This document shows positions 26,179-38,674 of a stretch of 64,000 bases of DNA, piece after piece. Source of the DNA: Pseudomonas sp. (lineage in GTDB: Bacteria; Pseudomonadota; Gammaproteobacteria; Pseudomonadales; Pseudomonadaceae); NCBI GenBank assembly GCA_007713455.1, contig VMRT01000001.1:62001-126000 (forward strand). Direction: 5' to 3'. The first letter of the stretch is position 1. Each line of letters begins with the position of its first letter. The notes below the pieces were generated by a model that made no database searches, had not been told where the DNA came from, and worked only from the letters and a program-made list of their open reading frames with translations. Both the position numbers and the translations under genes were made by a program.

Positions 26179-28896
26179 ATGCCCGACCCGCAAACACAGT
26201 TGAACCGCTGGCATGCTCGGCAGAGCGATGAGGCGTTGCTCGAACTGGAGTCCTCAAGCGCCGGCCTCAGCCACGAACAGGCCCGGCAGCGCCTGCTGCA
26301 ATACGGTCCCAATCGGCTCGATGAGGCCAAGCCGGCGAGTGTCTGGCAGCGCCTGCTGCGTCATCTCAACAATCTTCTGCTTTATGTGCTGATCGCCGCG
26401 GCGCTGGTAACCGGCCTGATGGGGCATCTGGTCGACACCTTCGTGATCCTGGCGGTGGTGGTGGTCAACGTGGTGATCGGCTTCGTCCAGGAGGGCAAGG
26501 CGGAAAAAGCGCTGCAGGCGATTCGGCATCTGCTGGCGCCGCACGCGGTGGTGTTGCGCGATGGCCGCCAGCAGGACCTCGATGCCGCCGAGCTGGTGCC
26601 CGGGGATGTGGTACTGCTGGCTTCCGGCGACAGCCTGCCGGCGGACGTGCGGCTGCTGCAGGCGCGCAACCTGCGTATCGACGAGGCGGCGTTGACCGGC
26701 GAATCGGTGCCAGTCGACAAGCAGGTCGAGGCCGTGGCCGCCGATGCTTCCATCGGTGATCGGCTTTGCATGGGCTATGCCGGCACGCTGGTGACCCAGG
26801 GCCAGGCGCGTGCGGTGGTGGTCGCCACGGGCGCGGCGACCGAGATCGGGCGTATCGGGACGATGCTGGAATCGGTCGAACAGGGCACCACGCCGCTGCT
26901 GCGCAAGATGTCCGATGTCGGCCGGGCGCTGACAGCCGTGATCCTGGCCGCGGGCGCTCTGCTGTTCCTGTTCGGCACGCTGGTGCGGGGCATGGGCGCC
27001 GATGAGATGTTCATGGCGGCGGTGGGGCTTTCGGTCGCGGCGATCCCCGAGGGGCTGCCGGCGATCATGACCATCACCCTGGCCATCGGCGTGCAGCGTA
27101 TGGCCAGTCGCAATGCAGTGATCCGGCGCCTGCCGGCGGTGGAGACGCTGGGCTCGGTGACGGTGATCTGCTCCGACAAGACCGGCACCCTGACGCGCAA
27201 CGAGATGACGGTGCAGGAAGTGATCTGCGCCGGGCAGGCACTGGAGGTCGAAGGCGCGGGCTATGCACCGCAAGGTGCGTTGCTGTTCGAGGGCGACGCA
27301 GTCGAACCGGCGGCCCTGGCAGCGCGCACGCCGGCAGCCAGCGCGCTTGCCGAAGCCGCGGCGCTGTGCAACGACGCCAGCCTGCACGAGAAGGACGGAC
27401 TGTGGACCCTTGCCGGCGACCCCACTGAGGGCGCGTTGCTGACCCTGGCGATGAAGGCAGGACTGTCGCCGGCCAACCTCCACGTCGACCGCCCGCGGCT
27501 GGACGTGATTCCCTTCGAGTCGGAACACCGCTTCATGGCGACTCTGCACGCCTGCGAAGGCGGCAGCGAAGTGCTGGTCAAGGGCGCCCCGGAACGGGTC
27601 CTGGCCATGTGCGCGCGGCAGCTTGAGGCCGACGGCCAGGAGCGGCTGCTGGATCAGTCGCACTGGCATGAACAGGTCGAGGCGCAGGCGCGGGCCGGTC
27701 GTCGCGTGCTGGCCCTGGCGCGGCGCAGGCTGCCGGCCGGCAAGGAGGCGATCGAGCATGCCGACGTTGCCAGCGAGCTGACACTGCTCGGGCTGGTCGG
27801 CATTATCGATCCGCCGCGCGACGAGGCCATAAGCGCCGTCGCGCAATGCCGCGCTGCAGGCATCCGCGTGGTGATGATCACCGGCGACCACGGCGTCACT
27901 GCCAGTGCCATTGCCAGACAGCTGGGCATGGGGGATGACATCAAGGCGATCACCGGGCCGGAGCTGGAGCTGATGGATGAAGCGGCCATGCGCCAGGCCG
28001 TCGCCGAGGCCCGGGTGTTCGCCCGCGCCAGTCCGGAACACAAGCTGCGCCTGGTGCGTGCGCTGCAGGCCAATGGCGAGGTGGTCGCCATGACCGGCGA
28101 TGGCGTCAACGACGCGCCAGCGCTGAAGCAGGCAGATGTCGGCGTAGCCATGGGCATGAAGGGCACCGAGGCGGCCAAGCAGGCCGGCGCCATCGTGCTG
28201 GCGGACGACAACTTCGCTTCCATCGCCCATGCGGTGGAGGAGGGGCGCACCGTCTACGACAACCTGCGCAAGACTGTGACCTTCCTGCTGCCGATCAACG
28301 GCGGCGAGTCGCTGTCGCTGCTGTTGGCGGTGCTGCTCGGTATCGCGCTGCCGATCACGCCGGTGCAGGTGTTGTGGGTCAACATGGTCAGCTCGGTGGC
28401 GTTGGCCATGGTACTGGCGTTCGAACCGACCGAGGCGGATGTAATGCAGAGGCCGCCGCGGCGGCCGGACGAGCCGATGCTGTCGCGCTTCGTCATCTGG
28501 CGGATCTTCTTCGTTTCCGCGCTGTTTCTCGCCGGCATCTTCGGCATGTACCAGTGGATGCTTACGCAGGGCGCGACGATTGAGGCGGCGCGCACCGTCG
28601 CAGTCAACACGCTGGTGTGCATGGAGGTGTTCTATCTGTTCAGCGTGCGTTATCTGAAGGCGCCTTCCTTCACCGTGCAGGGCGTCAAGGGTACGCCGCG
28701 GGTGCTGGTGGCGGTGTTCGGTGTGTTCGCCCTGCAGCTGATGTTCACCTACGCGCCGTTCATGCAGTCGCTGTTCGCGTCCGAAGCGTTGCCGCTGGCG
28801 ACCGGTGTGCTGGTGGTGCTGGCCGGGGTGGCCGTGTTGGTTATTCTGGAGATCGAGAAGGCGCTGTTGCGTCGGATGGGCGTTGGCCCGGCGTGA
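26179..28896 (+). CDS. Cation-transporting P-type ATPase (P2-type)
   Basis: The 905-residue inner-membrane pump starts at the ATG 26179, preceded by AGGGGGAT. It has a cation-ATPase N domain ([15 protein letters not shown]), TGES actuator motif ([10 protein letters not shown]), PEGLPA in M4, the phosphorylated Asp in CSDKTGTLT (residue 333) and the hinge [13 protein letters not shown]. Its last third holds the C-terminal six-helix membrane domain. M4 PEGLP and the overall layout fit the Ca2+/Mn2+ or Na+/K+ (PMA1/PacL-like) group; no heavy-metal-binding domain is seen. Ion specificity is undetermined. Confidence 0.88.
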   Translation: MPDPQTQLNRWHARQSDEALLELESSSAGLSHEQARQRLLQYGPNRLDEAKPASVWQRLLRHLNNLLLYVLIAAALVTGLMGHLVDTFVILAVVVVNVVIGFVQEGKAEKALQAIRHLLAPHAVVLRDGRQQDLDAAELVPGDVVLLASGDSLPADVRLLQARNLRIDEAALTGESVPVDKQVEAVAADASIGDRLCMGYAGTLVTQGQARAVVVATGAATEIGRIGTMLESVEQGTTPLLRKMSDVGRALTAVILAAGALLFLFGTLVRGMGADEMFMAAVGLSVAAIPEGLPAIMTITLAIGVQRMASRNAVIRRLPAVETLGSVTVICSDKTGTLTRNEMTVQEVICAGQALEVEGAGYAPQGALLFEGDAVEPAALAARTPAASALAEAAALCNDASLHEKDGLWTLAGDPTEGALLTLAMKAGLSPANLHVDRPRLDVIPFESEHRFMATLHACEGGSEVLVKGAPERVLAMCARQLEADGQERLLDQSHWHEQVEAQARAGRRVLALARRRLPAGKEAIEHADVASELTLLGLVGIIDPPRDEAISAVAQCRAAGIRVVMITGDHGVTASAIARQLGMGDDIKAITGPELELMDEAAMRQAVAEARVFARASPEHKLRLVRALQANGEVVAMTGDGVNDAPALKQADVGVAMGMKGTEAAKQAGAIVLADDNFASIAHAVEEGRTVYDNLRKTVTFLLPINGGESLSLLLAVLLGIALPITPVQVLWVNMVSSVALAMVLAFEPTEADVMQRPPRRPDEPMLSRFVIWRIFFVSALFLAGIFGMYQWMLTQGATIEAARTVAVNTLVCMEVFYLFSVRYLKAPSFTVQGVKGTPRVLVAVFGVFALQLMFTYAPFMQSLFASEALPLATGVLVVLAGVAVLVILEIEKALLRRMGVGPA

Positions 28897-28914
28897 GCCG
28901 GGCTTGCGCAAAGG

Positions 28915-30831
<1,917 letters not shown>

Positions 30832-30922
30832 TCAGCCGGTAGGCTCGGTGGAGCGGAGCGTCTAAGCTGATGCTCTTCCAACGGGGCGACGCCCCATCTC
30901 GAGACCTCTGGCGGAGCCTGTC

Positions 30923-31861
30923 ATGCACGAGCTGATCCTGCACCACTATCCCACCTCGCCCTTTGCCGAAAAGGCGCGCCTGATGCTGGGGTTCAAGCAG
31001 CTGTCCTGGCGCTCGGTGATGATCCCTCCGGTCATGCCCAAGCCCGATCTGACCGCGCTCACTGGCGGTTATCGACGCACGCCGGTGCTGCAGGTCGGCG
31101 CCGACATCTATTGCGACACCGCCCTGATCGCGCGTCGGCTCGAGGCCGAAAAGACCACCCCGGCGCTGTTCCCGGAAGGCCAGGAGTTCACCGCCGCGAC
31201 GCTTGCCCAGTGGGCCGATTCGGTGCTGTTCCTGAACGCCGTGAGCCTGGTGTTCCAGCCCGAATCCATGGCCGTCCGCTTCGCCCAGGTGCCCAAGGAG
31301 TTCGTCCAGATCTTCAGCAAGGACCGTGCGCAGCTGTTCTCCAACGGCTCGGTCAGTCGCGTTCCGCTGGAGCAGGCGAAGAGTGATTGGCCAACCTTCA
31401 TGACGCGCCTGCAGCAGCAGCTGGCGCGGGAGGAGGGCGAGTTCCTGTTTGGTGCGGCGCCGTCGATTGCCGACTTCGCCGTCGCGCATTGCCTGTGGTT
31501 CCTGCGTGCAACGCCGGTCACCGCGCCGCTGGTGGATGGCTACCCGGAGGTGGCGGCCTGGCTTGGCAAGGTACTCGGCGTGGGCCATGGCTCCAGCAGC
31601 GAGCTATCCGCCGAGGATGCACTGCGCATGGCGCTGGAGGCCGAGCCTGCGCCGCTGCCGGACGAAGCATTCAGCGAGCCGAATGGTTTTCAGGAAGGGC
31701 AGAATGTGGCCATCGCCGCAGTGGATTACGGCGCCGATCCGGTCGAGGGCGAGTTGGTCTTCGCCGGTAGCGAAGAGCTGATCCTGCGCCGCAGCGATGA
31801 CCGCACCGGGGTCGTACACGTGCACTTCCCGCGTGTCGGCTATCGCATCGAGGCGCGCTGA
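30923..31861 (+). CDS. Glutathione S-transferase family protein
   Basis: The 312-residue protein has an N-terminal thioredoxin-fold GST domain (ILHHYPTSPFAEKARLML, TPVLQVGADIYCDTALI) and a helical C-terminal domain (FLFGAAPSIADFAVAHCLWFL). The last 90 or so residues form an extra beta-rich extension absent from ordinary GSTs, as in long GST-like proteins of Pseudomonas. The substrate is unknown. The 3' end is 7 bp from the convergent DUF4344 gene. Confidence 0.85.
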   Translation: MHELILHHYPTSPFAEKARLMLGFKQLSWRSVMIPPVMPKPDLTALTGGYRRTPVLQVGADIYCDTALIARRLEAEKTTPALFPEGQEFTAATLAQWADSVLFLNAVSLVFQPESMAVRFAQVPKEFVQIFSKDRAQLFSNGSVSRVPLEQAKSDWPTFMTRLQQQLAREEGEFLFGAAPSIADFAVAHCLWFLRATPVTAPLVDGYPEVAAWLGKVLGVGHGSSSELSAEDALRMALEAEPAPLPDEAFSEPNGFQEGQNVAIAAVDYGADPVEGELVFAGSEELILRRSDDRTGVVHVHFPRVGYRIEAR

Positions 31862-31868
31862 AGACGCC

Positions 31869-32719
31869 TCAGTGCGGCGTCGGTGATTCGCCGGCGCGCA
31901 GCTTCGGCAGCTCGCGGGCCAGCGTGCGGAAGTAGGCGATGCGCTCGTAGCACAGCGTGAGCTCACCGCTGATGCGGTTGAACCAGGCGTCCGGCGCGCC
32001 GCAGGTGGACATGCGCAGGGTTAGGTCGCGGGGCAGCTCGAAGGCCTCGCTGGCCTTCGCCGCGACCGCTTCCAGCTCGCCGCTGGCGCGAATCTTTTCC
32101 AGCAGTTCGGTACCACCCGGCAGATGTCCGGGGGGGGGTCGTAGATCACCCGAATGCGGTGCCGCGCCGGTCGCTCGTCGCTGCGGCCGAAGTGCTCGCG
32201 AAACCACTGCACTGCGTGGGCCGCCTGTTCGTATTCCTCGGGACAGTACAGCGCGCGTTCCACCGGCAAGCCGCTGACTTCCAGCACCCAGTCGAGCCGA
32301 TCCGGGTCGCTGCCGTAGGCCAGGCAGGCGATGTTGTAGAAGCGCTGGGCGTCCAGCGCATGGCTGTCCCAGACCGGCACCGGGGAGCCGTCGCGTTCCG
32401 CGTTCTGCCATTCCAAACGCCAGTAATCGGCGACATCCATCAGCTTGGCGTAGAAATCGTCGCGGTGCTGTTCCTGCTGCAACAGGAACAGGCCCATGAA
32501 GCCGAGCTGGTCGGCGGCGTCTTCCTCACGCCCCAGTACCGGCAGCTGCAGTTCGCTGATCAGCAGGTGCCCCATCTCGTGCATCAGGGTGAACTCGGAG
32601 TTGGCGACCGTGAAGCGGACCTCGTCCACCGACAGCTCCGGCGCTGTTTCGCCTTGCTGCGCCTGCGCCAGCGCCAGCAGCGGCAGAAGCAGCAGCGGCA
32701 ACAGAGCGAAGCGCTTCAT
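31869..32719 (-). pseudogene. DUF4344-type metallopeptidase gene, frameshifted at a G9 tract
   Basis: Two overlapping frames make one protein of about 280 residues. The first starts at the ATG 32719 with a signal peptide (MKRFALLPLLLLPLLALAQA) and contains the zinc motif HEMGH and the downstream acidic GREEDAADQ. It leaves the family pattern after VIYDPPP. The second frame resumes with GHLPGGTELLEKIRASGELE and ends PTPH. The switch lies at a run of nine G (32130-32138). One extra G, or two fewer, restores a single frame. It may be a sequencing error, a real mutation or slippage. The start overlaps the PPK2 stop (ATGA). Confidence 0.75.
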
Positions 32720-33534
32720 GGCGTGCCGTCCAGATCGGCATGGGTGAATGGCGCCAGCCGCGCCGGCCAGTCTAGTGCCAGGCGCTCGAACGCGCGGGCG
32801 AGCAGGCTGGCGACGAGCAGGTCGCGCAACCAGCGGTGGTCGGCCGGTATCACGTACCAGGGTGCTTCGCGGCTGTGGCTTTTGCTCAGCACGGCAGCCC
32901 ATTGCGCCTGCTGCTGGGCGAAGGTGCGGTGGTCCTGCAGATCGCCGAGGGTCAGCTTCCAGCGCTTTTCCGGCTGCTCCAGGCGCCGATGCAAGCGCTG
33001 CTTCTGCTCGCCGGCAGACAGCTGCAGGTAACTCTTGAGCGGCTGGATGCTGGCGGTCGGCAGCTCGCGCTCGAAAGCCAGGATTGCGGCCTCGCGCTGC
33101 GGAATATCGGTAGGCGAGCACAGGCCGTCGCGCAGATCGCTGACCAACGCTTCGTAGTAGCTGCGATTGAATACGCCGAGCATGCCGGGCACCGGCAGCC
33201 GCTCCCGGTAGCGCCAGAGGAAGTCGTGGCGGCGTTCTTCTTCGCTCGGCGCCTGGAAGCTGTGCGGCGACAGCCCCAGCGGGTCCAGGCCACCCAGCAC
33301 GCGGCGGATCACGCCGTTCTTGCCGGAGCAGTCCGGCCCCTGCAGCACGAGCAGCAGGGCGTCGCGGCGGTTGGCCCAGAGCATGGTCTGCTGTACCCGC
33401 AGCCATTCCTTCAGGCTTGCCAGCTGCGCTTGAGCCTGTGCTTTGTCCAGGCCGTAGCAGCGTGCCGGATCGCGCGCCAGCGGCGCCGCCGGGTCGCACA
33501 GGCAGTCATCGAGAATGGCGTCCGCCAGGCGCAT
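32716..33534 (-). CDS. Polyphosphate kinase 2 (PPK2) family protein
   Basis: PPK2 enzymes transfer phosphate between polyphosphate and nucleotides in the cytoplasm. The 272-residue protein has a variant Walker A (LQGPDCSGKNGVIRRVL) and a lid/Walker B region VFNRSYYEALVSD, then PTASIQPLKSYLQLS. Residues in the phosphate-binding loop differ from the common GMDAAGKDG, so it is a divergent member whose nucleotide preference is unknown. It overlaps the following DUF4344 gene by four bases and is probably cotranscribed with it. Confidence 0.8.
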   Translation of the reverse strand: MRLADAILDDCLCDPAAPLARDPARCYGLDKAQAQAQLASLKEWLRVQQTMLWANRRDALLLVLQGPDCSGKNGVIRRVLGGLDPLGLSPHSFQAPSEEERRHDFLWRYRERLPVPGMLGVFNRSYYEALVSDLRDGLCSPTDIPQREAAILAFERELPTASIQPLKSYLQLSAGEQKQRLHRRLEQPEKRWKLTLGDLQDHRTFAQQQAQWAAVLSKSHSREAPWYVIPADHRWLRDLLVASLLARAFERLALDWPARLAPFTHADLDGTP

Positions 33535-33541
33535 GGCGTGG

Positions 33542-34549
33542 TCAGTCCTTGCGCCGCTTGAGCTGGTCCTTCAGTTGGGTCGGCAGCTGGCGGATGATCA
33601 GCATGTCGCGCGCCTCGTCGTACTCGACCTTCGAGCCCAGCAGATGCGACTCGAAGCTGATCGACAGCCCTTCGGCGCGCCCGGTGAAGCGCTGAAACTG
33701 GTTTAGCGTGCGTTTGTCGGCGGGAATTTCCGGCGACAGCCCGTAATCCTTGTTGCGGATGTGCTCGTAGAAGGCGCGCGGACGTTCCTCGTCGATCACC
33801 CCGGACAGCTCTTCGAGCGACATGGGTTCGCCGATCTTCGCCTGGCTACTGGCGTAGCCGACCAGCGCGCTGGTCTTCTCCCGTGCTTTTTCCTCGGGCA
33901 GGTCTTCGCTTTCGACGTAGTCGCTGAAGGCCTTGAGCAGCGTGCGGGTCTCGCCCGGGCCGTCGACGCCCTCCTGGCAGCCGATGAAGTCGCGGAAGTA
34001 CTCGGACACCTTCTTGCCGTTCTTGCCCTTGATGAAGGAGATGTACTGCTTGGACTGCTTGTTGTTCTGCCACTCGGAGATGTTGATCCGCGTCGCCAGG
34101 TGCAGCTGTCCGAGGTCGAGGTGCCGGGCTTCGGTCACGTCCAGCGAGTCGGTAACGGTGACGCCGTTGCTGTGGTGCAGCAGCGCGATGGCCAGGTAAT
34201 CGGTCATGCCCTGCTGGTAGTGGGCGAACAGCACGTGGCCGCCGGTGGAGAGGTTGGATTCCTCCATCAGCTTCTGCAGATGCTCGACTGCCTGGCGGCT
34301 GAATGCGGTGAAGTCCTGATTGCCTTCCATGTACTGCGCGAGCCAGCCGCTGAACGGATAGGCGCCGGACTCCTCGTGAAAGAAGCCCCAGGCCTTGCCC
34401 TGCTTGGCGTTGTAGCTCTCATTGAGATCGGCCAGCAGGTTCTCGATAGCCTGGGAGTTGCCCAGCTCCGAGTCACGGGCGTGGAGCACGGCGGGGGTGC
34501 CGTCCGGCTTTTTCTCGATCAGATGGACGATGCAGTGGCGGATGGGCAT
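33542..34549 (-). CDS. yejK: Nucleoid-associated protein YejK/NdpA
   Basis: From the ATG at 34549 ([17 protein letters not shown]) the protein has 335 residues, the normal size of the 37-kDa nucleoid-associated NdpA family. Typical segments are [36 protein letters not shown] and the C-terminal [15 protein letters not shown]. The family also binds DNA topoisomerases in E. coli relatives. The frame upstream to 34894 is unsupported. It lies 7 bp from the PPK2 gene, on the same strand. Confidence 0.92.
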   Translation of the reverse strand: MPIRHCIVHLIEKKPDGTPAVLHARDSELGNSQAIENLLADLNESYNAKQGKAWGFFHEESGAYPFSGWLAQYMEGNQDFTAFSRQAVEHLQKLMEESNLSTGGHVLFAHYQQGMTDYLAIALLHHSNGVTVTDSLDVTEARHLDLGQLHLATRINISEWQNNKQSKQYISFIKGKNGKKVSEYFRDFIGCQEGVDGPGETRTLLKAFSDYVESEDLPEEKAREKTSALVGYASSQAKIGEPMSLEELSGVIDEERPRAFYEHIRNKDYGLSPEIPADKRTLNQFQRFTGRAEGLSISFESHLLGSKVEYDEARDMLIIRQLPTQLKDQLKRRKD

Positions 34550-34712
34550 GGTGGTCTCACGGCTGGAATGCAACAGGTTGGGCAGTTTACCCGAGAGCGG
34601 GTGGTGCGTGCCTGCAGCCGAAGCTGCGGTCTGGCAGAGTCGATCTGTGTCAAGGACGTCTCGCGGCGTTGGGGTTAGCCTGCTGTACACCAGACGATAG
34701 CGGGAGGCGTAG

Positions 34713-35612
34713 ATGAGCGGAACCTTGGACTGGCTGGGTGTGGCGCGCGGTCGTTTCCTGCTGCTGACGCTGAGCTGCGTGGCGCTCGGGGTGGCCTTGG
34801 CAGCGTGCGGGGGCGCGGAAGCGATGTCCTTCAGTGATGTGCTGCTGGTGATGCTCGGCGCCCTGGCCGCCCATGTGGCAGTCAATGCGCTCAACGAATG
34901 GGGCGATTACCGCAGTGGGCTGGACCTGCAGACCCGCCGCACGGCGTTCAGCGGTGGCAGCGGTACCTTGGTGACCCAACCGCATCTGCTGGGTCGCACA
35001 TTGCTGCTCGGTCTCGGCAGCCTGCTGACCTGCGCGCTGATCGGCCTGTTCTTCCTGCTGCGCCAGCCGCCGCTGTTGCTCAGTCTGGCGCCGGTTGGTC
35101 TGGCGGGGCTGCTGCTGGTGCTGCTTTACACGCCGTGGCTGACCCGCCACCCCTGGTTGTGCCTGTTCGCGCCGGGCTTGGGCTTCGCGCTCATGGTGCT
35201 GGGTACGCGCATCGTTCTCGGCGGCGCGCCGGATCTCGACGATCTGTGGTTGATCCTTCCCCCTCTGCTGCTCTGCAACAACCTGCTTTTGCTCGGCCAG
35301 TTTCCGGACATTGATGCCGACCGCGCTGTCGGCCGGCGAACCCTGCCGATGCATATCGGCTGCGCCAACGCCGTGCGCGTGGCGCTTGCGCAATGGCTGC
35401 TGGCCTACGGCGTACTCCTGGCTGTGCTGGCGCAGCCAGGTCTGGCCGGTGGCGCACTCGGCTTGTTGACCATGCCGCTGGCCCTGCGAGCGACATGGTT
35501 GCTGCGTCGCGAACCGCTGCAGGCGCAACGCCTGCTGCCGGCATTGGGGCTGAACGCCGCGGTCAGCGTAGCGACGCCGTTGTTGATGGCGGTAGGGTTG
35601 ATGGCGCTATAG
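34713..35612 (+). CDS. UbiA-family prenyltransferase-like membrane protein
   Basis: The 299-residue membrane protein has about eight or nine hydrophobic helices. The two Asp-rich motifs are [14 protein letters not shown] (N-x3-D type, near residue 60) and [16 protein letters not shown] (near residue 205). This fits the MenA-like branch of the UbiA superfamily, which transfers prenyl groups to aromatic acceptors. The gene stands alone between yejK and an MFS gene, so the acceptor is not known. Confidence 0.82.
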   Translation: MSGTLDWLGVARGRFLLLTLSCVALGVALAACGGAEAMSFSDVLLVMLGALAAHVAVNALNEWGDYRSGLDLQTRRTAFSGGSGTLVTQPHLLGRTLLLGLGSLLTCALIGLFFLLRQPPLLLSLAPVGLAGLLLVLLYTPWLTRHPWLCLFAPGLGFALMVLGTRIVLGGAPDLDDLWLILPPLLLCNNLLLLGQFPDIDADRAVGRRTLPMHIGCANAVRVALAQWLLAYGVLLAVLAQPGLAGGALGLLTMPLALRATWLLRREPLQAQRLLPALGLNAAVSVATPLLMAVGLMAL

Positions 35613-35712
35613 CGTTCCGCGAGAGCGGAGGGCACCCGATCGGACACATGGGGTGACGAAAGAAAGGCTTAACTGAGTAAACTGGTCGCCGTTTCTTCGA
35701 GGAATGACACCC

Positions 35713-36924
35713 ATGACCGCTGCATGGCGCAACTCTGCCTGGATTCTCGCTGGTGGCTCGCTGATCCTCGCGATTTCGCTGGGTGTGCGCCACGGCTTCG
35801 GTCTGTTCCTGCCGCCCATGAGTGCCGAGTTCGGCTGGGGTCGCGAGGTGTTCGCCTTCGCCATCGCGATACAGAACCTGATCTGGGGCCTGGTGCAGCC
35901 GGTGACTGGCGCGCTGGCCGATCGCTTCGGCGTGGCTCGTGCGGTGCTGATCGGCGGCGTTCTCTACGCCGTTGGGCTGGCATTGATGGCGGTGTCCGAT
36001 TCGCCGACGACCCTGACGCTGAGTGCCGGGCTGCTGATCGGACTGGGGCTGTCAGGCACCTCGTTCTCGGTGATCCTCGGCGCAGTCGGGCAGGCGGTTC
36101 CGCCGGAGAAGCGCAGCATGGCGATGGGCATCGCCAGCGCTGCGGGCTCCTTCGGCCAGTTCATCATGCTGCCCGGCAGCCTGGGGCTCATCGAGTGGCT
36201 GGGGTGGTCCTCGGCGCTTATGGCGCTCGGTTTGCTGGTGGCGCTGATCGTGCCGCTCGCGGGGATGATGCGCAGCCCCGCGCGGCCTCCGGCGGCACCC
36301 GGAACTCAGCAGTCGCTGGGCGAGGCGCTGCGCGAAGCGGCCGGGCATTCCGGGTTCCGTCTGCTGGCGCTGGGCTTTTTCGTCTGCGGCTTTCAGGTGG
36401 TCTTCATCGGTCTGCACCTGCCGGCCTATCTGGTCGATAAGCATCTGCCGGCGCAGGTCGGTACCACGGTGCTGGCACTGGTCGGGCTGTTCAACGTCGT
36501 CGGCACCTACACTGCGGGCTGGCTGGGCAGCTGCTACTCCAAGCCAAAGCTGCTGGCCGGGTTGTATCTGATTCGCGGTGTGGTGATCAGTGTTTTCCTG
36601 CTGGCGCCGCTGAGTGTCTGGAGCGCGTACGCATTCGGCATCGCCATGGGCTTGCTGTGGCTGTCCACGGTGCCACTCACCAACGGTACGGTGGCGACCA
36701 TGTTCGGCGTGCGCAACCTGTCGATGCTCGGCGGTATCGCCTTCCTTTTCCATCAGCTGGGCTCGTTCTTTGGCGGCTGGCTGGGCGGCTGGCTGTACGA
36801 CCGTACCGGCAGTTACGACCTGGTCTGGCAGATCGCGATCGCGCTGAGCCTGATGGCGGCGGTACTCAACTGGCCGATTCGTGAGCAGCCGGTCGAGCGC
36901 CTGCGCGAGGCGCAGGTCAACTGA
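35713..36924 (+). CDS. MFS transporter
   Basis: The 403-residue protein has twelve predicted helices and starts AWRNSAWILAGGSLILAISLGVRH. The A-motif GALADRFGVARAVLIGG follows helix 2. It is the OFA/MCT-like type of major facilitator. I use the ATG at 35713, since GAGGA lies nine bases before it and directly abuts the alternative ATG at 35704. The substrate is unknown. Its stop overlaps the small gene at 36924 (TGATG). Confidence 0.85.
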   Translation: MTAAWRNSAWILAGGSLILAISLGVRHGFGLFLPPMSAEFGWGREVFAFAIAIQNLIWGLVQPVTGALADRFGVARAVLIGGVLYAVGLALMAVSDSPTTLTLSAGLLIGLGLSGTSFSVILGAVGQAVPPEKRSMAMGIASAAGSFGQFIMLPGSLGLIEWLGWSSALMALGLLVALIVPLAGMMRSPARPPAAPGTQQSLGEALREAAGHSGFRLLALGFFVCGFQVVFIGLHLPAYLVDKHLPAQVGTTVLALVGLFNVVGTYTAGWLGSCYSKPKLLAGLYLIRGVVISVFLLAPLSVWSAYAFGIAMGLLWLSTVPLTNGTVATMFGVRNLSMLGGIAFLFHQLGSFFGGWLGGWLYDRTGSYDLVWQIAIALSLMAAVLNWPIREQPVERLREAQVN

Positions 36925-37043
36925 TGCGGCCGCTCTGGCTGGGTGTGAGCGTCGCCCTCGTGCTGGGTCTGCTGATGCTGGCCTGGTGGGGCTGGCAGCG
37001 TGGCGGCCTGGCGCTGCTGCAGATGGGCCTGGGCACCTGCTGA
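36924..37043 (+). CDS. Small membrane protein of 39 residues
   Basis: The ATG at 36924 overlaps the MFS stop (TGATG). The product has a single hydrophobic helix (WLGVSVALVLGLLMLAWWGW) and ends LLQMGLGTC. The overlap and clean codon use suggest a real coupled gene, perhaps a transporter partner. I recognise no family with certainty. Confidence 0.5.
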   Translation: MRPLWLGVSVALVLGLLMLAWWGWQRGGLALLQMGLGTC

Positions 37044-37388
37044 TTCCAGCTGGCCTGCGATCTCGTAATTCCTTCTTTTCCGCGTGGCCGGTTTATCCGG
37101 TCGCGCCGAAGCTGTCATGCCCGCAATACCGATCTCATGGCCTCGCTCTGCAGTTCGAAAGCGGCGACGAACGTGACGGAATCAATTCGGTATTCATCGC
37201 TCCAAAGCGAAGCGGCGTAGAAGACGTTAAGAACAAATCGCCGGTTCTTAGCAGCAACCTATCGGCTTTTGTGCGTACGCCCGCGATCGAGCGGCAGCCT
37301 GGAAATCCCGTTCTAAGCTCGGCTGTCGCATAACCGTCATCAACAGTTGGTAAATACCTGCGGCACGCAGTCAATGGAGCAACAAGCA
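37044..37388. other. Intergenic stretch without recognised genes
   Basis: This 345-bp stretch has no convincing coding frame. I see short repeated motifs only. It probably contains the promoter of the 63-residue gene that follows. Confidence 0.5.
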
Positions 37389-37580
37389 ATGTCCACCCTT
37401 ACCGAACTCGCCCAACAAATCGCCAAGCTCTATCCGTTGAAGGACAAGCGTGTAGGCAAGCGTTATCGCGTGGTAGGCGAGCTGGCCGGGATGACCGAAC
37501 TGGAAGAGATCAACGGTGAACCGCGCTATATCCAGACTATGGCGCTGAAGAACAAGCAGCTCTGGGACGTGGCGGTCTAA
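37389..37580 (+). CDS. Conserved-looking hypothetical protein, 63 residues
   Basis: From the ATG at 37389 the product is a small soluble protein (MSTLTELAQQIAKLYPLKD; QTMALKNKQLWDVAV at its end). The frame opens 42 bp earlier but without a good start. I do not recognise the family. It faces rlmF convergently. Confidence 0.6.
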   Translation: MSTLTELAQQIAKLYPLKDKRVGKRYRVVGELAGMTELEEINGEPRYIQTMALKNKQLWDVAV

Positions 37581-37607
37581 ACCTTTCCGTTGACGCCTGC
37601 CTGAATT

Positions 37608-38603
37608 TCACCCTTTCGCCCAGCGCTCGGCGCGCCAACTCGCCTGCTCGGTTTGACTCAGGAAGGTCCAGGCGACGAAGCGGCTCTTCTTCTGCCCCTG
37701 AGCCATGTCCAGCGTGTGCATCTGGCGGGCACCGAGGCGTTTCAGCCGCGCCTCCAGCGGCGCCACGTTGGCGCCCTTCGATACCAGCGTACTGAACCAG
37801 TAGACCTGTCCGGCGAACGCGACGCTTTCCTCCGCCATGCGCGCGACAAAGGCCGCTTCGCCACCTTCGCACCAGAGCTCCGCCGCCTGACCGCCGAAAT
37901 TGAGCGCGGGTAGTTTGCGGCTCGGGTCGAGCTTGCCGAGGTTACGCCACTTGCGCTGGCTGCCACTGCTGGCTTCGGCCTGTGACGCATGGAAGGGCGG
38001 ATTGCACAACGTCAGGTCGAAGCGATCCTCCGGCAACACCATGCCCTTGAAGATGTGCTTCGGCGCCGCCTGCTGTCTCAGCTCGATGGCCTTGGCGAGG
38101 CCATTGGCCGAGACGATGGTGCGTGCCGAGGCCAGAGCGGTGGTGTCGATATCACTGCCGGTGAAGTGCCAGCCATACTCCCGATGGCCGATCAGCGGGT
38201 AGATGCAGTTGGCCCCGGTACCGATGTCCAGTGCGTGAATGGCGGTGCCGCGGGGAATGGCGCAGGCATCGTTCTGCCCGAGCAGATCGGCCAGTCCATG
38301 CAGATAATCGGCGCGCCCTGGCACCGGCGGGCACAGGTAGCCTGGCGGAATGTCCCAGTGCTGGATGCCGTAGAACTGCCGCAGCAAGGCGCGGTTGAAT
38401 ACCCGCACCGCATCCGGGCTGGCGAAGTCGATGCTTTGCTTGCCGTAGGGATTGAGGATGACGTACTCGGCCAGCTCCGGGCAGCCAGCAATCAGCGCCG
38501 GGAAGTCGTAGCGGCCGGTATGGCGGTTGCGTGGATGCAGTACGGCCTTGCCGGGTTCGGCACGGCCGGGCTGCGGAGTCGAGGATGGGGATCTGCGCGG
38601 CAT
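37608..38603 (-). CDS. rlmF: 23S rRNA (adenine-1618-N6)-methyltransferase RlmF
   Basis: RlmF methylates A1618 of 23S rRNA. From the ATG at 38603 ([19 protein letters not shown]) it has 331 residues. The family start [16 protein letters not shown], the SAM loop [15 protein letters not shown] and the catalytic NPPFHAS are clear. The earlier in-frame start at 38705 lies in the neighbouring gene region and is not used. Confidence 0.94.
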   Translation of the reverse strand: MPRRSPSSTPQPGRAEPGKAVLHPRNRHTGRYDFPALIAGCPELAEYVILNPYGKQSIDFASPDAVRVFNRALLRQFYGIQHWDIPPGYLCPPVPGRADYLHGLADLLGQNDACAIPRGTAIHALDIGTGANCIYPLIGHREYGWHFTGSDIDTTALASARTIVSANGLAKAIELRQQAAPKHIFKGMVLPEDRFDLTLCNPPFHASQAEASSGSQRKWRNLGKLDPSRKLPALNFGGQAAELWCEGGEAAFVARMAEESVAFAGQVYWFSTLVSKGANVAPLEARLKRLGARQMHTLDMAQGQKKSRFVAWTFLSQTEQASWRAERWAKG

Positions 38604-38674
38604 CTGATCAGCGGGAGGTTGGCGGCTGGGGCGCGCATTGTCCCACAACCGCTGCCCGCGGATAGGTCTCGTTG

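Noticed and set aside
26254..28911. An 885-codon minus-strand frame opposite the P-type ATPase
   Set aside because: It is a high-GC shadow frame, with composition dominated by Arg, His and Gln.
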